The notes under the pieces are model-generated. The model worked only from the letters and a program-made list of their open reading frames with translations, ran no database searches and was not told the origin of the DNA. A DNA stretch of 64,000 bases from PALSA-1353 sp050014015 (GTDB taxonomy: Bacteria > Planctomycetota > Phycisphaerae > Tepidisphaerales > Tepidisphaeraceae), in the NCBI GenBank assembly GCA_050014015.1, contig JBEKEC010000022.1, positions 1 through 64,000 of the forward strand, written 5' to 3'. Below, in pieces: positions 44,009-53,280 of this stretch (positions are counted from its first letter, which is position 1; every line of letters begins with the position of its first letter). Both the position numbers and the translations under genes were made by a program.

Positions 44009-45205
44009 ATGAAACCGAACGCTAATTACATCCCCGTGGCCCGCGCGACGCTGGGGATTTCCTTTTTCGTTTTGCTGGCGCTGGCCAATGGATGCACTCA
44101 GCAGGTTAGCGCGCCACAAAAGCCTTACTCATTCTGGCCGCCGTTTCCACAGGAGCCGCGAATTCTGTTCCTTGCCAGCTATTCTGCGAACACCGACATC
44201 GAGCCGGCGAAGACAAAGCTGGACGAAATCATTTATGGAAAAGACCCGCAATCGCAAGTGCTGATCAGCAATCCCTACGGGGTGGCGATGTGGAAAGGGC
44301 GAATCTACGTTTGCGATACGCGGAGCCCGGCGATCGAAATCCTGGATCTGCGTAAGCATCAGATGCAGTTGATGACCGCAGGGGAAGCGGGCAAGCTGGC
44401 CAAACCGGTGGCGATCGCGATCGCGCCGGACGGGACCAAGTACGTCGCCGACATCCAGCTCGGCGCCATCGCGGTTTTCGACGATTCGGATCATTACGTC
44501 AGGCAGATCGGACACGACAATTTCAGGCCGGCGGGGCTGGCGTTGCACGGCAACGAACTATACGTCACGGACCACAAGGCGAACCACGTCGAGGTTTTCG
44601 ACCGCTTCAGCGGCAATTCGTTGCGGATCATAGGCAGTTTCGGGCAGAAACCGGGGCAGATGGTCGGCCCGCTGGGGATCGCGGTGGATGACCAGGGCAA
44701 CGTTTACGTTGACGACATCATCAATTGCCGGGTGCAGAAATTCGCGCCGGACGGGAAATACCTGAGTGCGTTCGGCTCTCTGGGGGATCACCCCGGCACG
44801 TTTACCCGGCCCAAACACATCGCGGTGGACCACGAGGGCGTGATCTACGTCGTCGATGCCGCGTTCCAGAACGTGCAGATGTTCGACAGCCAGTTCAGGC
44901 CGCTGCTGTTTTTCGGCAACCCCGGCTCGTACCCCGGCTCGATGGACCTGCCGGCGGGCATTTGCCTGCACGACGAGGACATGGACTTGTTTGCCGATCG
45001 AATCCCCGACGCCTTTCAGGCGCAACACCTGGTGCTGGTGACGAATCAGTTTGGCGATCACAAGGTAAGCGTGTACGCCCTGGGCCATCTCAAGCCGGGC
45101 CGGACCGTCAACGACATCGCCGGGAGCAAGGGAGTGGTTTCCCTGGGGACGACGACGCAACCGGCGACGGGAGTCGGCGCTCCGCTGCCGGAGCCGAAGG
45201 AATAG
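44009..45205 (+). CDS. NHL-repeat lipoprotein 1
   Basis: A 398-residue lipoprotein (lipobox ending LANGC, Cys29). From about residue 85 it is a beta-propeller of NHL repeats: PYGVAMWKGRIYVCD, PVAIAIAPDGTKYVAD, PLGIAVDDQGNVYVDD and RPKHIAVDHEGVIYVVD. NHL propellers are protein- or ligand-binding scaffolds. A second NHL lipoprotein of similar layout lies 3 kb downstream with a beta-barrel between them. It has no heme site. In cytochrome clusters of metal reducers such proteins are often linked to outer-membrane conduits (from general knowledge). Confidence 0.9.
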   Translation: MKPNANYIPVARATLGISFFVLLALANGCTQQVSAPQKPYSFWPPFPQEPRILFLASYSANTDIEPAKTKLDEIIYGKDPQSQVLISNPYGVAMWKGRIYVCDTRSPAIEILDLRKHQMQLMTAGEAGKLAKPVAIAIAPDGTKYVADIQLGAIAVFDDSDHYVRQIGHDNFRPAGLALHGNELYVTDHKANHVEVFDRFSGNSLRIIGSFGQKPGQMVGPLGIAVDDQGNVYVDDIINCRVQKFAPDGKYLSAFGSLGDHPGTFTRPKHIAVDHEGVIYVVDAAFQNVQMFDSQFRPLLFFGNPGSYPGSMDLPAGICLHDEDMDLFADRIPDAFQAQHLVLVTNQFGDHKVSVYALGHLKPGRTVNDIAGSKGVVSLGTTTQPATGVGAPLPEPKE

Positions 45206-45229
45206 GCGACGGATTATGCCGAGCGATCC

Positions 45230-45883
45230 ATGGCTGCCAGAACGAGATATTTTCAGCTTGGCCGGCGGCCAGTGTATGCGATAGCGATCTTGGCAATCCT
45301 GTCGATGCTGGCGGTCGGTTGCTCGGTTCGCAAGAACTACAAGACGCTGAGCTTTTTTTTCGACGGCGTTCCCGATCCGAATGCGCCGGTTGCATCGCCG
45401 GCATCCATGAGCGTCGCGGCCGGACCCAATGGGGAGCTGGCGCCGATGAAGATGTACCGGCACAAGCCATACGCGGAGGGCAAATGCGGTGAATGCCACG
45501 GGGCGGACAAAAAACACCTGGTGACGGTGAAGGCGGAATTGTGCATTAAATGTCACGCGCCGACGGTGAAGCAATATCCGACGATGCACGCGCCGGTGGC
45601 GGTTGGACAATGCCTCTGGTGCCATGAGCCGCACGAATCCGATTCGCCGAAACTGCTGAAGACGACGGCACCGGAATTGTGCCTGCAATGCCACGATGCG
45701 AACCTGCTGCCATCGGACGTCAAACAGCATCAGATGGCGGATCAGGCGGACTGCTTTGATTGTCACGTGGGCCATGGCGGGGTGAAGGCGTCGCTGCTGC
45801 TGGCGGACAATCCGACGGTTGCGCCGATCACGGCGCGAATGAATCCCGCGACGCAGGTCTCGCCGGGGGGAGGCCCGCCGTGA
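45230..45883 (+). CDS. Pentaheme c-type cytochrome lipoprotein
   Basis: A 217-residue protein with a lipobox ending LAVGC (Cys31) and five heme sites: CGECHGAD, CIKCHAP, CLWCHEPH, CLQCHDAN and CFDCHVGH. The spacing follows the doubled-CXXCH pattern. The lipid anchor would hold it at a membrane, possibly the outer membrane beside the beta-barrel protein encoded next. Its stop codon touches the left end of a palindromic element. Confidence 0.9.
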   Translation: MAARTRYFQLGRRPVYAIAILAILSMLAVGCSVRKNYKTLSFFFDGVPDPNAPVASPASMSVAAGPNGELAPMKMYRHKPYAEGKCGECHGADKKHLVTVKAELCIKCHAPTVKQYPTMHAPVAVGQCLWCHEPHESDSPKLLKTTAPELCLQCHDANLLPSDVKQHQMADQADCFDCHVGHGGVKASLLLADNPTVAPITARMNPATQVSPGGGPP

Positions 45884-46050
45884 GGATGCGTGACACTTTC
45901 TGCGGAGGATTCCCCCCTCCCCAGGTACTCAGGGGGAGGGTTGGGGTGGGGGTCGAAGGTCGATTGGCCCACGAAACCCCCACCCTGGCCCTCCCCCTGA
46001 GTACAAGGGGAGGGGAAGAAGATGGCTCGCAGAAAGTGTCACGCACCCCC
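45884..46050. repeat. GC-rich nested palindromic element, copy 2
   Basis: The same element as at 14389-14551: outer ends GATGCGTGACACTTTCTGCG and its inverse CGCAGAAAGTGTCACGCACC, with inner arms CCAGGTACTCAGGGGGAG and CCCCCTGAGTACAAGGGG. It starts at the base after the cytochrome stop codon, and its right end carries the GTG I take as the start of the beta-barrel gene. Confidence 0.85.
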
Positions 46051-48072
46051 GCCGTGAGCGCCGGCCGTCGGACATGCGGCGCAAGGTTGGCCGCGCTGGC
46101 GCTGGGCGTCACGGTAGTTTGTTCCGCGGCCGTGGGTTTGGCGCAGGATCAAGGCGGGCCGATCGTCGTCGGCAGCACCGAATCGGCCCCTCCGTTCCAC
46201 GTAGACATTCCCACGGGAGTCTTCAACTTCGATTACCTGTACGAGCACGATACCAATCGGCAGCAGGGCATAACGACCGGAACCACGGACAACAGGTATC
46301 AGGAAACCGTCAATCTGCTGACCAATGCGTATATCCTGAGTCCCAATCTCGCCAACATCAACCTGGGAGGCACCGTTGGATTTCAGCAGGAATCGTTCGA
46401 GGGGCCGGGCGAAAAACAGTACACGAACGGCTGGCTTTACGGCTGGGACGTTTCAAGCACCTTCCTGCAGGACGAAGGCGCGCCCTTGACGGCGTATACG
46501 CGAAGGACCGAGCAATTCATCACGCCGGACTTTTCGCCATCGCTCGATTCCATCGATACAACGTATGGAGGCGCCCTGGACATTCACTCCGATTCGGTGC
46601 CGACCCAACTTCAGGTATATCAAGAGAACGACGTGCAAACGCAGGCCGGGGGCATGACCAACTACCAGTTGACCGAGGATGTCGTTCACTGGCACACGGA
46701 CGTTGTCGATCTGAAGAACCAGACCCTGGCCTGGGACTATACCTATCAGAACACCAGCGAACAGGAGGAGGACTCCCCTGGCATCCATTATGAAAACCAC
46801 AATGCCTCGCTGAACGACGTGGCTTATTTCGGAACGCAAAACGCCAGTTCGTTGTCGTCGTCGGCGTCACTGACGGATCAGATCGGCGAACTTTCTTACA
46901 CTCAATTCCGCCTGGATGAAAACCTGCGCGTGCAGCACTCGAGCGAATTTCAAACCCATTACGATTACACGCTGGATCAATCGAATATCAGCGGCATCAA
47001 TCAACTCGACAACCAACTCGACGTTGGATTCGTTCATCACCTGTTCGAAAGCTTGACCACGACGGGGGACGTGGGCGGATCGCTCCTCAACGAAACCGGC
47101 GGGGCCGAGGTCGAGCAGCTTTTCGGCAAGTTGGATTTCAACTATCGGAAGAGGGTCCCTTACGGAGTGCTGCTGTCGAACCTCGATCTTGGCTGGCAAT
47201 GGCTGTACTCTCCCGAAGGGACCTCGGAAACTCCGATCATCAACCAGCCGGAGACTTTCAACAACACGCAGCCGATCGTGCTGACCCAGACGAACATCGA
47301 TCCGAGTTCGATCGTGGTGCTGAGTTCGGCGGGCGTGCCGTACCTCAAGGGAACCGACTTCAGCGTCAATACGATCGGGAATCTGATTCAGATCGAGCGG
47401 ATTGTCGGCGGATTGATTCCACCTGACGGCGGCGTGCTGCTTGATTATGACCTGCTTCCGCAGCCGGCGAACACGACCAATACCGGCAACTTGGGCATCG
47501 GCAGCCGGTACGAGATCGAAAAAGGCCCGCTCAAAGGGCTGGCGCCGTACGTCCGCTACGGCGTTCAGGAACAGACGATCGACACGCAGGAGCCTGCGCA
47601 GATCATCCCCGACAGCTACACGGACGTGGTGGCGGGGATGGATTACCGCATCTGGAAGTTCACGTTCAACGCCGAACAGCAGTGGCACGACAGCACGCTG
47701 GTTCCATTCAACGCCTCCCGCCTGTCGGCGCGTTTTGACGAGCGGCTGGACCGCGACACCACCGCCGGCATTACCGGCAACTATGCCTACCTGGACTATT
47801 ACGGGGAACAGGACTACGTCAACGACGCGTCGATCAGCGCGGTCCTGGACCACAAGATCGGCGACGCGTGGTCGATCGTGGCGCGGGCGATCTGGCTGAA
47901 CGACCGGGATGAACTGTTTGGCAATACCGAGGGATTGGAAGAGCAACTGGAGCTGCGATGGAAGCACAACCAGACCGATATCTATGGCCGGATTCGCAAC
48001 GCCACGCTGAGAACCAGCAACGTGGAAAGCACGTTTCAGGTTTTTGAGATCGGCCTGACCCGACGTTTTTAG
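46036..48072 (+). CDS. Outer-membrane beta-barrel protein of the cytochrome cluster
   Basis: About 678 residues from GTG 46036 (GTG 46054 is also possible). A signal peptide (AGRRTCGARLAALALG ... AVGLA) is followed by a long series of alternating-hydrophobicity strands with many Tyr, Thr, Asn and Asp, and the last residue is Phe (GLTRRF), the assembly signal of outer-membrane barrels. There is no plug or TonB box. Its size is right for the porin of a porin-cytochrome complex. It is flanked by lipid-anchored and exported cytochromes and NHL lipoproteins. The frame extends upstream through the repeat, but that part is not protein-like. Confidence 0.82.
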   Translation: MSRTPAVSAGRRTCGARLAALALGVTVVCSAAVGLAQDQGGPIVVGSTESAPPFHVDIPTGVFNFDYLYEHDTNRQQGITTGTTDNRYQETVNLLTNAYILSPNLANINLGGTVGFQQESFEGPGEKQYTNGWLYGWDVSSTFLQDEGAPLTAYTRRTEQFITPDFSPSLDSIDTTYGGALDIHSDSVPTQLQVYQENDVQTQAGGMTNYQLTEDVVHWHTDVVDLKNQTLAWDYTYQNTSEQEEDSPGIHYENHNASLNDVAYFGTQNASSLSSSASLTDQIGELSYTQFRLDENLRVQHSSEFQTHYDYTLDQSNISGINQLDNQLDVGFVHHLFESLTTTGDVGGSLLNETGGAEVEQLFGKLDFNYRKRVPYGVLLSNLDLGWQWLYSPEGTSETPIINQPETFNNTQPIVLTQTNIDPSSIVVLSSAGVPYLKGTDFSVNTIGNLIQIERIVGGLIPPDGGVLLDYDLLPQPANTTNTGNLGIGSRYEIEKGPLKGLAPYVRYGVQEQTIDTQEPAQIIPDSYTDVVAGMDYRIWKFTFNAEQQWHDSTLVPFNASRLSARFDERLDRDTTAGITGNYAYLDYYGEQDYVNDASISAVLDHKIGDAWSIVARAIWLNDRDELFGNTEGLEEQLELRWKHNQTDIYGRIRNATLRTSNVESTFQVFEIGLTRRF

Positions 48073-48093
48073 CACAAAGGACGGAGCAACCGA

Positions 48094-49167
48094 ATGCGAA
48101 TGCGAGAACCTAAAATCCTGCAAACCGGCGGAAGCGGACTGATTCGACGGTTTGCGCTGGTGGGGCTGATGCTGCTGGGCGGCTGCGGTCACGACGCGGG
48201 GGTGATCTTCCCGAGCGTGCAAGACGCACCGCAATGGCCCGGCGCGCCGGCGGAGGCGCGTGTTCGTTACGTGGGTCAGTTGACGGGGAGCAAAGACCTG
48301 AAGCCCGCCGAGTCCTCGATGCAGGTGCTGGGCAGCGTCGTGTTTGGAGGATCGTCAACGGACTATTCGTTTCAGACTCCGATGGCGGTATGCACGGACG
48401 GCGCCGATCGCGTTTTTGTCGCCGACTCGGCCGACCACGTCATCCACGTGCTGGACCTGAAGACCCGGGCGTACCAGCGTTGGACGCCGACCGGCCGGAA
48501 ATTACTGACGCCTGTCGGGCTGGCATATGATGGCAATGGCCGGCGTCTTCTGGTGTCGGACTCCGGCGCGTCAACCATCCTGATTTTCTCGCTCGAGGGC
48601 CAGTTCATCGGGGAATTGGGGTCGGGGCAATTGAAGCAGCCGTGCGGATTGACCGTCGATCCGCGGAACGGGCGGGTTTTCGTCGCCGACGTGGCGGCGC
48701 ACCAGGTGCTGGTCCTGTCGCCATCCGGCCAGGTGATCGAGCGCATCGGCGCCCGCGGGGACGCACCGGGACAGTTCAATTATCCGACGAACGTCGCCCT
48801 GGACAGCCAAGGCCGGCTGTACGTCAGCGATTCGCTGAACTTTCGGGTGCAGCAATTCAGCGCCGACCTGGAACCGATCCGGCAGATCGGGCGTCAAGGG
48901 GACATGCCCGGCTATTTCGCACAGCCCAAGGGCCTGGCGATCGACCCCGATGGGCACGTCTATGTCGTCGATGCGCAGTTTGAGGCGGTGCAAATCTTCA
49001 ACGATGCGGGAAATCTGCTGCTGGATTTCGGCGAGGAAGGCCGCGGAGCCGGCGAGTTCTGGCTCCCCTCGGCGATTTTCATTGACGGCCGCGGCCGCAT
49101 CTGGGTGGCGGATTCTTACAACCATCGAGTGCAGGTATTTGATTACCTGCCGGAGCGCAAGCCATGA
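48094..49167 (+). CDS. NHL-repeat lipoprotein 2
   Basis: A 357-residue lipoprotein (lipobox LLGGC, Cys31) with an NHL beta-propeller: PMAVCTDGADRVFVADSADH, PCGLTVDPRNGRVFVADVAA, PTNVALDSQGRLYVSDSLNF, PKGLAIDPDGHVYVVDAQF and PSAIFIDGRGRIWVADSYNH. It overlaps the multiheme gene by 4 bases (ATGA), which couples their translation and suggests that the two proteins work together. Confidence 0.92.
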   Translation: MRMREPKILQTGGSGLIRRFALVGLMLLGGCGHDAGVIFPSVQDAPQWPGAPAEARVRYVGQLTGSKDLKPAESSMQVLGSVVFGGSSTDYSFQTPMAVCTDGADRVFVADSADHVIHVLDLKTRAYQRWTPTGRKLLTPVGLAYDGNGRRLLVSDSGASTILIFSLEGQFIGELGSGQLKQPCGLTVDPRNGRVFVADVAAHQVLVLSPSGQVIERIGARGDAPGQFNYPTNVALDSQGRLYVSDSLNFRVQQFSADLEPIRQIGRQGDMPGYFAQPKGLAIDPDGHVYVVDAQFEAVQIFNDAGNLLLDFGEEGRGAGEFWLPSAIFIDGRGRIWVADSYNHRVQVFDYLPERKP

Positions 49168-50930
49168 AACCCATTTTTCCAATGGCGACGTTGGCGATTC
49201 TGGCGCTGTCGATCGCGGTGTTCGATCCATCGGCGGCGCGGGCCCAGGTTGGGCCGACAAGCGTCGTGAACAGTCCGCACAATCTTTCCGCGTCCGGTCC
49301 GGGAAAGATCAAATCGACGAGCGAGCAGGAGGTCTGCATTTTTTGCCATACGCCGCACAATGCCGCTCCTGTCCAGCCGCTGTGGAACCGGGACCTTCCG
49401 GTCAACGCGTACAAGGTGTACTCCAGTTCATCCCTGGTGGCGACACCGGGCCAGCCGACGGGATCGAGCAAGTTGTGCCTCTCCTGCCATGACGGCACCA
49501 TCGCGCTGGGCAGCGTGCTGTCGAGCAACCAACCGCTCACGATGGCCAATGGGGTGATCACGCTCCCGCCGGGGGCAACCAACCTCGGCACCGATCTTTC
49601 GGGAGATCACCCGATTTCGTTCACCTACGATTCCAACCTTGCGATCAAGAACGGCAATCTGGTCGACCCGGGCGGACTGCCGACGCAGGTGAAACTGGAA
49701 AGCGGCCAGCTTCAATGCGCCAGTTGCCACGATGCGCACGACGATAGCCGGGGGAGTTTTCTGGTGATGAGCAACAGCAATTCGCAGTTGTGCACGAGTT
49801 GCCACCTGCTGTCCGGAGAGGCGACGGTGGCGGGCCACAGCCAATGCGCGGATTGTCACCAGAACCACAATGCGCCGAGCGGGGCATTGCTGCTGAACCA
49901 GGCGACGGTGACGGCGACGTGCGCGGTTTGTCACGGGGCTTCGATTCCATCAAGCTCGGCATCCGCCGCGCCGCTGACCCCCGGCGCCACGCCGGTCTTC
50001 AACGGCGGCGTGATCGATGCGCCCGATCCAAGCATGCCCAGCCCGGTGAAAGCCGGCGTCAACATTACCGGCGATTTGAACAAAATGAGCCGGCACAATG
50101 CGGACGTGCGTACGGCGTTCGGCAATCTGGTGCCGAAGACGGCGATCCAAGGCACGGCCAATCTGGTCAACTGCGCCGACTGCCACGAACCGCATACGAT
50201 GAAAAGCGGCACGGCGATGGCGCCGAACATTGCCCCCGCGCTGGGCAAATCGAGCGGGCTTACCATCGCCGGAGCCACAACGGTCAGGGCGAAATATGAG
50301 TATGAAGTCTGTTTCAAATGTCACGGCAACGACAATTCCGACCAGCCGTTTATCACGCGAAAGGCGGTGCAGACGAACGTCCGCATGGAATTCGTTCCGA
50401 CGGCGGTGTCGTTCCATCCGGTGACGGCGCCCGGGCGCGGGCGGGACGTTCCGAGCCTGATTCCCGGGTTAACGACGGCGAGCCTGGTTTACTGCACGGA
50501 TTGCCACAACTCGGATACGGGCCGGAAATCGGGCGGCGGCGGGCCGGACGGGCCGCATGGCTCGAATATCCCGCCGCTGCTCATCGCCAACTACGACACC
50601 ATTGACGGCGCCAGCGAAAGCTCCGTCGCCTACGCTCTGTGCTATCGCTGCCACGAGCGGTCGAGCATCCTGAACAATGATTCTTACAGCGGGCACAGCG
50701 AGCACATTGTCAACGATCGAACGCCATGCTCGGTTTGCCACGACGCGCACGGGATCAGTTCGGCGCAAGGAACGTCCACGGACAACGCGCACCTGATCAA
50801 CTTCGATACCACGGTCGTATTCCCCGATCCCATCACCAAGCGTTTGGAGTATCGAACCAACGGACCGCGCAGCGGACAGTGTTACCTGCTGTGCCACGGC
50901 AAGGACCACTCGGGGCTGAAATATCCATAA
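49164..50930 (+). CDS. Dodecaheme c-type cytochrome
   Basis: A 588-residue exported protein (signal peptide ending ARAQ). It has eleven CxxCH sites (CIFCH, CLSCH, CASCH, CTSCH, CADCH, CAVCH, CADCH, CFKCH, CTDCH, CYRCH, CSVCH) and a twelfth of the form CxxxCH (CYLLCHGK) near the C-terminus. Several sites carry the doubled-CXXCH pattern (FCHTPHNA, SCHDAH). Long Ser/Thr/Gly-rich loops separate heme groups. It would wire electrons across the periplasm or at the cell surface; which side cannot be told. The start overlaps the NHL lipoprotein 2 stop. Confidence 0.93.
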   Translation: MKPIFPMATLAILALSIAVFDPSAARAQVGPTSVVNSPHNLSASGPGKIKSTSEQEVCIFCHTPHNAAPVQPLWNRDLPVNAYKVYSSSSLVATPGQPTGSSKLCLSCHDGTIALGSVLSSNQPLTMANGVITLPPGATNLGTDLSGDHPISFTYDSNLAIKNGNLVDPGGLPTQVKLESGQLQCASCHDAHDDSRGSFLVMSNSNSQLCTSCHLLSGEATVAGHSQCADCHQNHNAPSGALLLNQATVTATCAVCHGASIPSSSASAAPLTPGATPVFNGGVIDAPDPSMPSPVKAGVNITGDLNKMSRHNADVRTAFGNLVPKTAIQGTANLVNCADCHEPHTMKSGTAMAPNIAPALGKSSGLTIAGATTVRAKYEYEVCFKCHGNDNSDQPFITRKAVQTNVRMEFVPTAVSFHPVTAPGRGRDVPSLIPGLTTASLVYCTDCHNSDTGRKSGGGGPDGPHGSNIPPLLIANYDTIDGASESSVAYALCYRCHERSSILNNDSYSGHSEHIVNDRTPCSVCHDAHGISSAQGTSTDNAHLINFDTTVVFPDPITKRLEYRTNGPRSGQCYLLCHGKDHSGLKYP

Positions 50931-50942
50931 GGCAGGAACGCT

Positions 50943-52589
50943 ATGTCCACCAATCAAGCAGAGAGACCTCAAGCCGACAAGCCGCAGCCCGTGGTGCTTT
51001 GGACGAATCCGATCACCATCCTCGGGCTGTTGTTTGTGGCGGTGGGCCTGGTGGCGCTGCTCAGCTTCTGGCTGTTGATGTTGTTCTCTAGCAGCGCTGA
51101 AAACAACCAGTACCTGGGCGTGTTCGGATTCATGATTTTGCCGGGAGTCCTGATTAACGGCCTGATTTTATGCCCGGTGGGAATCGTGCTGCGTCGTCGG
51201 CGGCTGAGGCACAAGAGCGCGGTGTGGGAGATTTCAAGCCGGCACGCATATCAGTTCCTGGCGATCACGTTTTTCCTGATCCTGCCGATATTGGGCGTCG
51301 CAAGCTTTCGCGGAATTGAATTTACCGATTCGGCGGAGTTTTGCGGGACGATCTGCCACAATATGGACCCGCAATACACGCGGTATCAGCAGTCGCCGCA
51401 TGCGCGCGTGACGTGCGCGGGATGTCATATCGGTCCGGGCCCGGGCGCGTTCGTGAAGGCCAAGGTCTCGGGCTTGCGGCAAGTGTACTACACCGCGCTC
51501 GACGCCTTTCCCAGGCCGATTCCGCCGGCGATTACGGAACTCCGCCCCGCTCGGGAAACGTGCGAGCAATGCCATTGGCCGTCGCAATTTTTCGGCTCGC
51601 TGCTGCGAAGGACCGTTCACTTCGCTCCGGACGAAAGCAACACGCGCCATGAATACGAAATCCTGGTCAAGGTGGGCGGATTGAACAACAGCCTCGGCGT
51701 GGCCGAGGGCATTCACATGCACATGCTCGACCGGGTGGAATACGTGGCGGATGACGCCAAGCTCGATCACGTTCCCTGGGTGCGCTACACCTATCCGGAC
51801 GGCAGGAAGATGGTCTTCCGCTCGGATGGGAAGATTGGCGATGACACTGCGCCGGCGGGGAAAAGACGCCTGCTCGATTGCATCGACTGCCACAACGTGG
51901 CCGGCCACAACTTTCAGTCGCCGGAGCGGTCGGTGGACCACGCACTGGCCGTTGGACAATTAGACGCGTCGCTGCCGTTCATCAAGCGGCAGGCGGTCGC
52001 GGTCCTGTCACAGAACTACACCACCAAGCCGCAGGCGCTGGATGCGATCGAGCAAAATCTGGCCTCTTTCTATAGGACCAGTTATCCGGATATTTGGTCC
52101 AATCGCCGCGATGCGGTGGATCACGCCGTTCAGATCGTGAAGAACATTTATCAAACCGAGTTTTTCCCCGAGATGAAAGTGGATTGGCGCACCTACCCGA
52201 ACCATCTGGGCCACATGGAATCTCCCGGCTGCTTCCGCTGCCACGACGGCTTGCACATCGCCGCCGGCGGCAAGCGGATTTCATCCGATTGCCAGACGTG
52301 CCACGTGTTCCAGTATCGGCAGCCGGATCCGAAGGTGATCGTCGAGCGCACGTTCGATCATCCGCTGAAGATCAACGAATCCTGGAAGGGCCTTGGCCCG
52401 CACGAGGGAATGCTTTGCACCGATTGCCACGACGGCGGCCTGGGCGCGGTCGGATGGACGACCAACAACGCGATCTACGCCTGCGGCGATTGCCACCCGA
52501 GCGGCCGTTGGCTGGAAATCCAGCGGACGCTGCGAATCCGCCGGGCCGCGGCGACGCAGCCGTCGGGAGCGTCGGGCGTCGGCAAATAA
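50943..52589 (+). CDS. Octaheme NapC/NirT-family quinol dehydrogenase
   Basis: A 548-residue inner-membrane cytochrome. Two N-terminal membrane segments (about residues 22-48 and 57-80) and a third at about 105-120 precede the heme domain. Heme sites: CGTICHNM (CxxxCH), CAGCHIGPGPGAF, CEQCHW, CIDCHN, CFRCHD, CQTCH, CTDCHD and CGDCHP. The first pair plus GPGPGAFVKAKVSGLRQVYY match NapC/NirT proteins, which oxidise membrane quinol. With extra C-terminal hemes it resembles ImcH-type proteins of extracellular electron transfer. It closes the cytochrome gene row. Confidence 0.92.
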   Translation: MSTNQAERPQADKPQPVVLWTNPITILGLLFVAVGLVALLSFWLLMLFSSSAENNQYLGVFGFMILPGVLINGLILCPVGIVLRRRRLRHKSAVWEISSRHAYQFLAITFFLILPILGVASFRGIEFTDSAEFCGTICHNMDPQYTRYQQSPHARVTCAGCHIGPGPGAFVKAKVSGLRQVYYTALDAFPRPIPPAITELRPARETCEQCHWPSQFFGSLLRRTVHFAPDESNTRHEYEILVKVGGLNNSLGVAEGIHMHMLDRVEYVADDAKLDHVPWVRYTYPDGRKMVFRSDGKIGDDTAPAGKRRLLDCIDCHNVAGHNFQSPERSVDHALAVGQLDASLPFIKRQAVAVLSQNYTTKPQALDAIEQNLASFYRTSYPDIWSNRRDAVDHAVQIVKNIYQTEFFPEMKVDWRTYPNHLGHMESPGCFRCHDGLHIAAGGKRISSDCQTCHVFQYRQPDPKVIVERTFDHPLKINESWKGLGPHEGMLCTDCHDGGLGAVGWTTNNAIYACGDCHPSGRWLEIQRTLRIRRAAATQPSGASGVGK

Positions 52590-52755
52590 GAGATTGGATG
52601 GGGGCCGCTGATTGGTTTGCGAGCGTTATCCCTCCGGCATCGTCGCGGTCAAATTGCGAAAGGAAATATCCTCGGAGTGACGAGGCACCCATCGAACTTT
52701 TCAGGTTCGATATTCTGTCGCGCGAACCATCCATGAAGGAGTTGATTCTAGCTAC

Positions 52756-53280
52756 TTAGTCCTTCTGTGATCGCCGATTTCGGATGTCGATCCGCAAGTC
52801 ATCACCCACCACGTACCTCTGCGCGGCAGTCGAAAATGAATAGTTGCCGAAGCCATCATGGCGCACCTTGGGATGTAGGTGAATGCCGAGATTTCCGGAA
52901 AAGTCAACTGAAACGTCATTCTTGGCGAAGGTGACTTTCTTAACCGTACGTCGTAGTAGTAGGTGCAGAGCCTTTAGCATCTTACCGTTGCTACGATTCG
53001 AGCTTGCATCATCGGCTATTCTGATCCCCGCTTGCTCGATGTCCCAGCCGCACTTCACGAACAACACGAACTCACCCTCGTGCGTTCGCAGGCTGTCCGA
53101 AATATTCGGATTATGGAGGGAACGGCGTCGCTGCAACCTAGCTCCGAAATGAAGAGTAACGAGCGACCCCGTACCCCTCCCAGCGGCTACCCCCCAGAGG
53201 ACCTTGCCCTCAAGGTCTTGTACCGGTGGCACACTGGGGTCTTGGCAATGAGCAACGAAATGGTCTTTAACCAGAGTCAT
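52756..53280 (-). CDS. Unknown protein, possible immunity-type gene
   Basis: A 174-residue soluble protein of no family I can name. It contains RTHEGEFVLFVKCGWDIEQ and the C-terminal beta-rich HDGFGNYSFSTAAQRYVVG. It overlaps the small gene upstream by 4 bases (53277-53280). The pair recalls the order of a polymorphic-toxin C-terminal fragment followed by its immunity gene, but I have no decisive motif. Composition is more AT-rich than the neighbours. Confidence 0.6.
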   Translation of the reverse strand: MTLVKDHFVAHCQDPSVPPVQDLEGKVLWGVAAGRGTGSLVTLHFGARLQRRRSLHNPNISDSLRTHEGEFVLFVKCGWDIEQAGIRIADDASSNRSNGKMLKALHLLLRRTVKKVTFAKNDVSVDFSGNLGIHLHPKVRHDGFGNYSFSTAAQRYVVGDDLRIDIRNRRSQKD

